Source: an uncultured Flammeovirgaceae bacterium (GTDB lineage Bacteria > Bacteroidota > Bacteroidia > Cytophagales > Cyclobacteriaceae). Taken from it: a stretch of DNA of 16,337 nucleotides. The position numbers and the translations under genes were made by a program. The stretch lies in assembly GCA_946480685.1 (NCBI GenBank), contig CAMLLI010000009.1, forward strand, positions 1 through 16,337. Reading direction: 5' to 3'. The notes below the pieces were generated by a model that searched no databases, was not told the origin of the DNA, and saw only the letters and a list, made by a program, of their open reading frames with translations. Of this stretch, positions 14,762-16,337 are shown piece after piece; the stretch's first letter is position 1, and every line of letters starts with the position of its first letter.

Positions 14762-14789
14762 CTGGTTGCCGGCTACTGGTTACAGGATA
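14762..14789. repeat. Degenerate heptamer-period tract
   Basis: Four consecutive 7-base units, CTGGTTG, CCGGCTA, CTGGTTA and CAGGATA, share a loose C-x-G-G-x-T-A consensus. The tract lies between the divergent promoters of the receptor and the biotin carrier gene. It resembles in period and partly in sequence the perfect CTTCTTA-phase array at 1-49. Confidence 0.4.
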
Positions 14790-14834
14790 AAAATGCAGAA
14801 ACAGATGCGCTGATGCGTTGTTTTAGTGTCGGGA

Positions 14835-14842
14835 TAATTTTG
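14835..14842 (+). promoter_or_regulatory. -7 promoter box of the biotin carrier gene
   Basis: TAATTTTG is an exact match to TAnnTTTG, 35 bases before the ATG at 14878. The nearest TTG (14818-14820) is only 14 bases upstream, shorter than the usual 17-23, so the -33 element is unclear. Confidence 0.5.
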
Positions 14843-14877
14843 CACATTTACAGATGTATTAATTTTTTCTGCGCAGT

Positions 14878-15372
14878 ATGTATAAGGCTATCGTAAATAA
14901 AAAATCGTTCGACATCACTTCTTCGGAAGATGGTTTTGTTGTTAATGGTAAACCTGTTGCATGGGATCTTGTAAAAGTTGACGATGGCTATTTTCACATT
15001 CTGCATGAACAAAAAAGTTACCGGGCCGAACTTGTCAAGGCTGATCACGCCAGCAAAACATTTACACTCAAGATCAACGGGAAGATTTATACCGTTGCTG
15101 TTAAAGACCGCTTCGATCTGCTACTTGAAAAGATGGGCATGAACAACACATCTGCCGGCAAGATCAATTCATTGAAAGCTCCGATGCCAGGTCTCATCAT
15201 TGATCTGAAAGTAAAGGCCGGAGATACGGTGAAGCAAAACGATCCGCTGCTCATTCTCGAAGCCATGAAGATGGAGAACATCATCAAGTCGCCAGGCGAA
15301 GGCGTGGTAAAACTGGTGAAGATCAAGAAGGGCGACAGCGTTGAAAAAAATCAGGTGCTGATCGAATTTTAA
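14878..15372 (+). CDS. Biotin carboxyl carrier protein (biotin/lipoyl attachment domain)
   Basis: 164 aa. The C-terminal domain (about 98-164) has the biotinylation motif EAMKMEN with the target lysine K131, preceded by APMPGLI and followed by GEGVVKLVKIKKGDSVEKNQVLI, the usual hammerhead fold. Residues 1-90 are a beta-rich segment (FVVNGKPVAWDLVKVDDGYFHIL) like the one in carrier subunits of propionyl- and acetyl-CoA carboxylases or decarboxylases of this phylum. It would carry CO2 as carboxybiotin between a biotin carboxylase and a carboxyltransferase. No such partner gene is in the window, so which enzyme it serves is open. It is divergent from the TPP-controlled receptor. Confidence 0.92.
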   Translation: MYKAIVNKKSFDITSSEDGFVVNGKPVAWDLVKVDDGYFHILHEQKSYRAELVKADHASKTFTLKINGKIYTVAVKDRFDLLLEKMGMNNTSAGKINSLKAPMPGLIIDLKVKAGDTVKQNDPLLILEAMKMENIIKSPGEGVVKLVKIKKGDSVEKNQVLIEF

Positions 15373-15623
15373 AATTTTCGCTCTTCGCTTCGCGATTTCG
15401 TTTTTGTAATTTTTTCCTGCACATAGACCAACAGTGTTATCAATCTCAATGCAAGGTTGATCGTGTCGAAAGTTCATTCTCAGCTGCTGTACAAAAGCAG
15501 TGATCCGTGTTGCTGCATGTATTCTGCGCAAAATAAAGCTGTGTACTGCATCGGGAATTTTACAAAGCCCTGTGCTTTGAATATATTGCGCCAATTTCGC
15601 TGCATAACCAATCCAACTTACGA
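15373..15623. other. Intergenic region upstream of pyrH, no gene seen
   Basis: 251 bases. A small TCGC-TTC-GCGA hairpin followed by T-rich sequence (about 15388-15415) may end the biotin carrier transcript, but it is weak. CTGCT/AGCAG around a GTACAAA loop (about 15483-15500) is another small hairpin. I find no exact TAnnTTTG box, no tRNA and no convincing small ORF; TAATTTTT (15407-15414) is the nearest -7-like sequence. Confidence 0.5.
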
Positions 15624-16331
15624 ATGAAGTACAAACGTATCCTCCTCAAACTCAGTGGAGAAGCATTACAAGGCTCGTCCAAGAGCACAAACATAGACCC
15701 GAATGTGCTGGAGCAGTATTGTGAAGAGATCAGAACCATAAAAGATCAGGGTGTTGAAATTGCGATCGTGATCGGGGGAGGAAACATCTTCAGAGGCGGC
15801 CAGGCAGAAGCACTCGGAATTGATCGCGTGCAAGGTGATTACATGGGCATGCTTGCTACGGTAATCAATGCGATGGCCTTGCAAAGTGCACTCGAACGGC
15901 ATGGTATGTTTACCCGCTTAATGGCCGGTATAAAAATGGAACAGGTGTGTGAACCATTCATCAGACGCAGAGCCATACGCCACCTTGAAAAAGGACGCAT
16001 TGTAATTTTTGGTGCAGGTATTGGTAATCCTTACTTTACTACAGACTCTACGGCAAGCTTGCGTGCTATAGAAGTTCAGGCAAGTGTTGTATTAAAGGGT
16101 ACCCGTGTAGATGGTGTTTATACCAAAGACCCTGAGAAGTTTCCGGATGCAGTGCGGTATAACAAACTGTCGTTCCAGGAAGCGTATGAAAAAAATCTGA
16201 ACATCATGGACATGACAGCCTTTACACTATGTAAAGAAAACAAGCTGCCGATCATTGTGTTCGACATGAACAAAAAAGGCAATCTGCTGAAAGTTGTAAA
16301 CGGTGAAGAAGCCGGTACATTGATCAGCTAA
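15624..16331 (+). CDS. pyrH: UMP kinase
   Basis: 235 aa, complete (E. coli 241), with tandem stops TAATAA. Phosphorylates UMP to UDP in the cytosol; a hexameric amino-acid-kinase-fold enzyme, usually activated by GTP and inhibited by UTP. Motifs: KLSGEAL (9-15) and GGGNIFRG (51-58) for phosphate binding, then [34 protein letters not shown] for UMP binding, [13 protein letters not shown] near the ATP site, and the C-terminal [19 protein letters not shown]. In many bacteria frr follows; the window ends 6 bases after the stop, so this cannot be seen. A 251-base leader without an obvious promoter precedes it. Confidence 0.97.
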   Translation: MKYKRILLKLSGEALQGSSKSTNIDPNVLEQYCEEIRTIKDQGVEIAIVIGGGNIFRGGQAEALGIDRVQGDYMGMLATVINAMALQSALERHGMFTRLMAGIKMEQVCEPFIRRRAIRHLEKGRIVIFGAGIGNPYFTTDSTASLRAIEVQASVVLKGTRVDGVYTKDPEKFPDAVRYNKLSFQEAYEKNLNIMDMTAFTLCKENKLPIIVFDMNKKGNLLKVVNGEEAGTLIS

Positions 16332-16337
16332 TAAAAA

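Noticed and set aside
15169..15594. 141-residue open frame on minus reaching into the gap before pyrH
   Set aside because: More than half of its length is antisense to the biotin carrier domain, the rest shows no known motif, and no promoter or start context supports it.
15373..15623. Possible tRNA or structured RNA upstream of pyrH
   Set aside because: No TpsiC-like or acceptor-stem pattern; only short 4-5 base hairpins, which are expected by chance.

Overview
The window looks like chromosomal DNA from a member of the Bacteroidota, most likely the Cytophagales (inference). The evidence is a TonB-dependent receptor with a carboxypeptidase-like regulatory domain, a DUF5686 outer-membrane protein, SusC-style 'EVVVVG' motifs, absence of obvious Shine-Dalgarno sequences, and several promoters of the TTTG / TAnnTTTG type that is characteristic of this phylum. 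I see no phage, transposon, CRISPR array, tRNA or rRNA gene.

Layout. Positions 1-49 are a perfect tandem heptamer that contains the stop codon of the first gene. 46-2029 (minus) holds an ECF sigma factor and a translationally coupled transmembrane protein that joins an anti-sigma-like N-terminus to a carboxypeptidase-like domain and a TonB C-terminal domain. Divergent from it, 2120-3967 (plus) encodes an exported von Willebrand A protein carrying a closely similar carboxypeptidase-like domain. 4141-5579 (plus) is a tight run of a second ECF sigma factor, a small zinc-binding anti-sigma-like protein and guanylate kinase (gmk), ended by a strong terminator. nadD and a DUF5686 outer-membrane protein follow (5667-8942). 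9012-11143 is the tRNA selenation pair mnmH and selD.

On the minus strand, 14560-12101 is a TonB-dependent receptor preceded by a clear TPP riboswitch with its own near-perfect promoter, so it is very probably a thiamine-compound importer. It ends in a terminator and is followed by a UbiA-family prenyltransferase (12030-11173). 14878-15372 (plus) is a biotin carrier protein, and 15624-16331 (plus) is a complete pyrH.

Most genes are housekeeping (GMP, UMP and NAD synthesis, tRNA modification). The parts most worth a second look are the sigma / anti-sigma-TonB / vWA locus with an inverted repeat in its divergent promoter region, the sigma-ZAS-gmk operon, the riboswitch leader and its alternative hairpin, the hairpin over the ubiA-family start codon, and two heptamer-period repeat tracts. 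All family assignments are by motif recognition from memory; no database search was run.
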